A stretch of DNA of 64,000 nt from Fen-1298 sp050015675 (GTDB taxonomy: Bacteria > Bacteroidota > Ignavibacteria > UBA10030): assembly GCA_050015675.1 (NCBI GenBank), contig JBEKAY010000015.1, forward strand, positions 7,121 through 71,120. Reading direction: 5' to 3'. The translations under genes and the position numbers were made by a program. The notes beneath the pieces were generated by a model that saw only the letters and a list, made by a program, of their open reading frames with translations, did no database searches and had not been told where the DNA came from. Positions 61,919 to 64,000 of this stretch are shown piece by piece (positions within the stretch are counted from its first letter, which is position 1; each line of letters opens with the position of its first letter).

Positions 61919-63700
61919 TTATTTCACAAGTGTCATTTTCTTTATTTGTGTGAAATCGCCACTTGTTAATTTGTAGAAATAAACTCCTGAAGAAACATTC
62001 GCCGCGTTGAATTGGACTTCGTGAACACCTGACGTCGTATATCCATTCACGAGGGTCACTACTTCACGACCAAGCATGTCAAAAACTTTCAAGCTGGCAT
62101 TAGCCGAATAAGGTAAAGAGAAAGTAATTGTAGTGCTCGGATTAAACGGATTCGGATAGTTTTGTTTAAGAGCAAATTCTACGGGTAAGGCATTATTGTT
62201 TTTAACGCCAGTTGTGTTTCCTGTATTCAATGCGGTTTCAATTGCAGTATGTTCCGCAACTTTCTGGGCATCCCACTGTGCTTTTTTAGTGGGGAACCAG
62301 TTTAAATCACCAACCGGGAAATGACCTGTTCCACCTACTAATAAATCAGCATTACTGTAGGCAAGATTAATTGGAATTGGCCAGTCTGCATAAACATAAT
62401 ATTGGCTACTAGGATTTAATAATCGCCAATCAGACAAAATGTTAGTGCCGACCAAAAGATTAACCGTTCCAAGGGCGAAAGCTTTTACTGAGTCAACTTG
62501 ACCAGTCAAAAGATCCCTAGAATTAGTAAAAGTAGGCAGTTCTTTATACCATCTGCCTTCAGTTAAATATGGATATGTTACATTATCATCAAACATTGCC
62601 TGAGTTCTGGTATTCATTGTAATCGCTTGTGATTTCCAAGCTATAGAACCATTCATCTGAGCACCATTTTCTATGGTATTCAGATTAAGAAGTCTTGCAT
62701 CCCAATAAACAACGTTATTGTCAACTAATATTTTTCTGACATTTTGTGTCATAGAAGCAGGTAATGGAGCGCAATTAATAAGACCCGTAGGCAGATTATC
62801 TATATCTGTTTCACCTGCGTCTTGCCTTCCTATAGTCGTGTCAAATGGTTGAACGTTGCTATTCACAAATATGTTGTTGGTAACAACCATATTGCTACTG
62901 TATCCGACAGTTTCAAATGTGCTTCCCGCACAGTTAATAAATGTATTATGGTTGAAATACGCTTTTTTGAGGTCGAAAGTTCTGAATTTATACATACTTC
63001 CTTCAGCCATTACATGCGTTGTGTTTTCCACCCATATCGTATCCGTAGGATTATTAACATTATCATATACACCACCGTTACGTCTGCATGGCTGTCCAAC
63101 TAAATTCACAAAATAACAATCATTTATAAATAAGCTTGTTCCTGCGTCATTATTAGATTGAACGACGACCCATCTTGTATGTTCGCAGAGATCATTTTCA
63201 AGAACTATTCTTTTGTTCGGAGCTGCGTCACCTACAAATGCCCATCCCTCATTGCCATCGGGTGCACCAACACAAATAGCACAATTTTTTATTGTCAAAT
63301 TGTTTTGCCAGTTGATAGCGCCGGTATTTGAAGTCTGTCCTTCGATAGTAGAACCGCTTATTACCGGAGGCGCAGAATTTGCATCTGTATTAGTTACCAA
63401 GCGTCTGCTGTCTGCTCCTACAATCACAGTAGGTCTGGTTGAAGGTGTGGTAAGGTTAGCAGCAAGAGGATAAAATCCGTTTGCTCTGAGCATATAAACG
63501 CGCCCTGCGGGCACGCTGATTGAATCCGACGTCACAGCATTAGTTAAACTACTTGCTTGACTTCCCATGTCCGAAAAATCCTTGAGGACAGCGGTATCTC
63601 CCTTCATGGATGAAACATAATCCATGAAAGTTTGTGCGCTTGCAATACTGAACATACCAATAAGCATCACGACGCCCAAGAGTAACAATGTATTCTTCAT
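61919..63700 (-). CDS. Secreted right-handed beta-helix protein with T9SS sorting domain (paralogue 2)
   Basis: 593 residues, start after AAGGAG. The signal peptide ends near IASAQ. The same beta-helix pattern as the protein at 49082-50884 runs through residues about 30-400 (AGRVYMLRANGFYPL, NLTIKNCAICVGA, NKRIVLENDLCEHTRWVVVQ, SLFINDCYFVNL, YFNHNTFINCAG), then GTGHFPVGDLNWFPTKKAQW and a T9SS domain (NYPNPFNPSTTITFSL, IKKMTLVK). The two share most of their length but differ in the C-terminal linker. This copy has a strong terminator; copy 1 has the structured 3' element instead. Surface polysaccharide-related function is inferred. Confidence 0.85.
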   Translation of the reverse strand: MKNTLLLLGVVMLIGMFSIASAQTFMDYVSSMKGDTAVLKDFSDMGSQASSLTNAVTSDSISVPAGRVYMLRANGFYPLAANLTTPSTRPTVIVGADSRRLVTNTDANSAPPVISGSTIEGQTSNTGAINWQNNLTIKNCAICVGAPDGNEGWAFVGDAAPNKRIVLENDLCEHTRWVVVQSNNDAGTSLFINDCYFVNLVGQPCRRNGGVYDNVNNPTDTIWVENTTHVMAEGSMYKFRTFDLKKAYFNHNTFINCAGSTFETVGYSSNMVVTNNIFVNSNVQPFDTTIGRQDAGETDIDNLPTGLINCAPLPASMTQNVRKILVDNNVVYWDARLLNLNTIENGAQMNGSIAWKSQAITMNTRTQAMFDDNVTYPYLTEGRWYKELPTFTNSRDLLTGQVDSVKAFALGTVNLLVGTNILSDWRLLNPSSQYYVYADWPIPINLAYSNADLLVGGTGHFPVGDLNWFPTKKAQWDAQKVAEHTAIETALNTGNTTGVKNNNALPVEFALKQNYPNPFNPSTTITFSLPYSANASLKVFDMLGREVVTLVNGYTTSGVHEVQFNAANVSSGVYFYKLTSGDFTQIKKMTLVK

Positions 63701-63847
63701 TGCTAAATCTCCTTTTTGAATTTTTAAATAAGTTAATTATAACGTACAACTCTCACAATAAACTATTTTTAAGACTGTCGTTCAACCCTCCTTTCCAAAT
63801 AATCAAAGATCAATATCTCTTGCACAGATATCATCTTCTGTTGTGAT

Positions 63848-64000
63848 TTAAATACTATATCGTAAATTAAGTTCAAAATTTCTTGGTCCATATAAAGTTG
63901 AAGCCAGGTTATCAACTATTGGCCCATTAGCACTTCTGCGGAAGTGTTGATATGTATAAGTTGGAGAATGAGTTAAATTTTCAACGTTGAAGGCAATACT
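63848..64000 (-). CDS. TonB-dependent receptor, C-terminal end (partial)
   Basis: The minus-strand frame enters the right edge and ends after 50 residues: SIAFNVENLTHSPTYTYQHF, then RRSANGPIVDNLASTLYGPR and NFELNLRYSI. The N-N-x(T) region and the final NFELNLRYSI match the last strands of TonB-dependent receptors, whose C-terminal aromatic residue is recognised for assembly. It would be the outer-membrane uptake receptor of the polysaccharide locus. The rest lies outside the window. Confidence 0.6.
   Translation of the reverse strand, partial: SIAFNVENLTHSPTYTYQHFRRSANGPIVDNLASTLYGPRNFELNLRYSI

Noticed and set aside
1..64000. rRNA, tRNA, CRISPR array, prophage and transposase genes
   Set aside because: None was recognised on either strand. 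Repeats present are short palindromes without regular spacer-repeat units.

Overview
The window looks like a chromosomal segment of a free-living bacterium of the Fibrobacteres-Chlorobi-Bacteroidetes (FCB) superphylum, most like the Ignavibacteria/Chlorobi side. Evidence: five secreted proteins end in a type IX secretion (T9SS) sorting domain of the NYPNPFNPST type, the window ends in the C-terminus of what looks like a TonB-dependent receptor, GC is moderate, and most genes have a clear Shine-Dalgarno sequence (AAGGAG/GGAGG), which is unusual for classical Bacteroidia. No rRNA, tRNA, CRISPR array, transposase or phage gene was seen. This placement is inference from gene content.

Layout. 0-9 kb: small envelope/stress genes (DUF3185, two lmo0937-type membrane peptides, DUF5661, CsbD), a duplicated lipoprotein pair, a zinc alcohol dehydrogenase, a PAS-PAS protein and two OmpA-type proteins, one fused to YegP-like and DUF2934 domains. 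9-20 kb: a surface cluster of two ice-binding-like (DUF3494) proteins with long Ig-like and InlB-type repeat arrays and two related OmpA proteins, one of them apparently a chimera of its neighbours. 20-21 kb: a gene-poor kilobase of repeats. 21-31 kb: LuxR-type response regulator, CbpA-type DnaJ, KaiB and KaiC, an AsmA-like protein, LysE transporter, PAP2 phosphatase, AI-2E family permease, GrpE and an iron-permease-like protein. 31-42 kb: redox and stress enzymes (MDR reductase, old yellow enzyme, TPP-dependent 2-oxo acid decarboxylase), a cupredoxin, a metallophosphoesterase-like protein, an RNase II/R-type nuclease and Met/His-rich and Ig-like exported proteins. 42-49 kb: M48 peptidase, CHASE2 adenylate cyclase, spermidine-synthase-like membrane protein. 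49-64 kb: a polysaccharide locus with GH10 xylanase, GH9 glucanase, two beta-helix T9SS paralogues, a LytS/LytTR two-component system, a parvulin and the receptor end.

The most notable signal is regulatory. Six intergenic sites share a 33-bp element, always pointing toward the downstream gene, followed after exactly 19 bp by a sigma70-like -10 box. Two sites 37 kb apart and on opposite strands are identical over all 33 bp; another two form a divergent pair. They precede the alcohol dehydrogenase, a CsbD-like protein, a Lys-rich peptide, the old yellow enzyme, a 41-residue membrane peptide and an exported protein. I read this as the operator/promoter of an undescribed stress regulon with an activator site abutting -35. 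Other points of interest: a KaiB-KaiC pair without KaiA and with a Ser-Ser phosphosite; a secreted-peptide-like ORF directly upstream of the LytS kinase; a duplicated two-hairpin 3' element downstream of two T9SS genes; several families of small dispersed palindromic repeats; a frameshifted small gene and a beta-barrel gene remnant.
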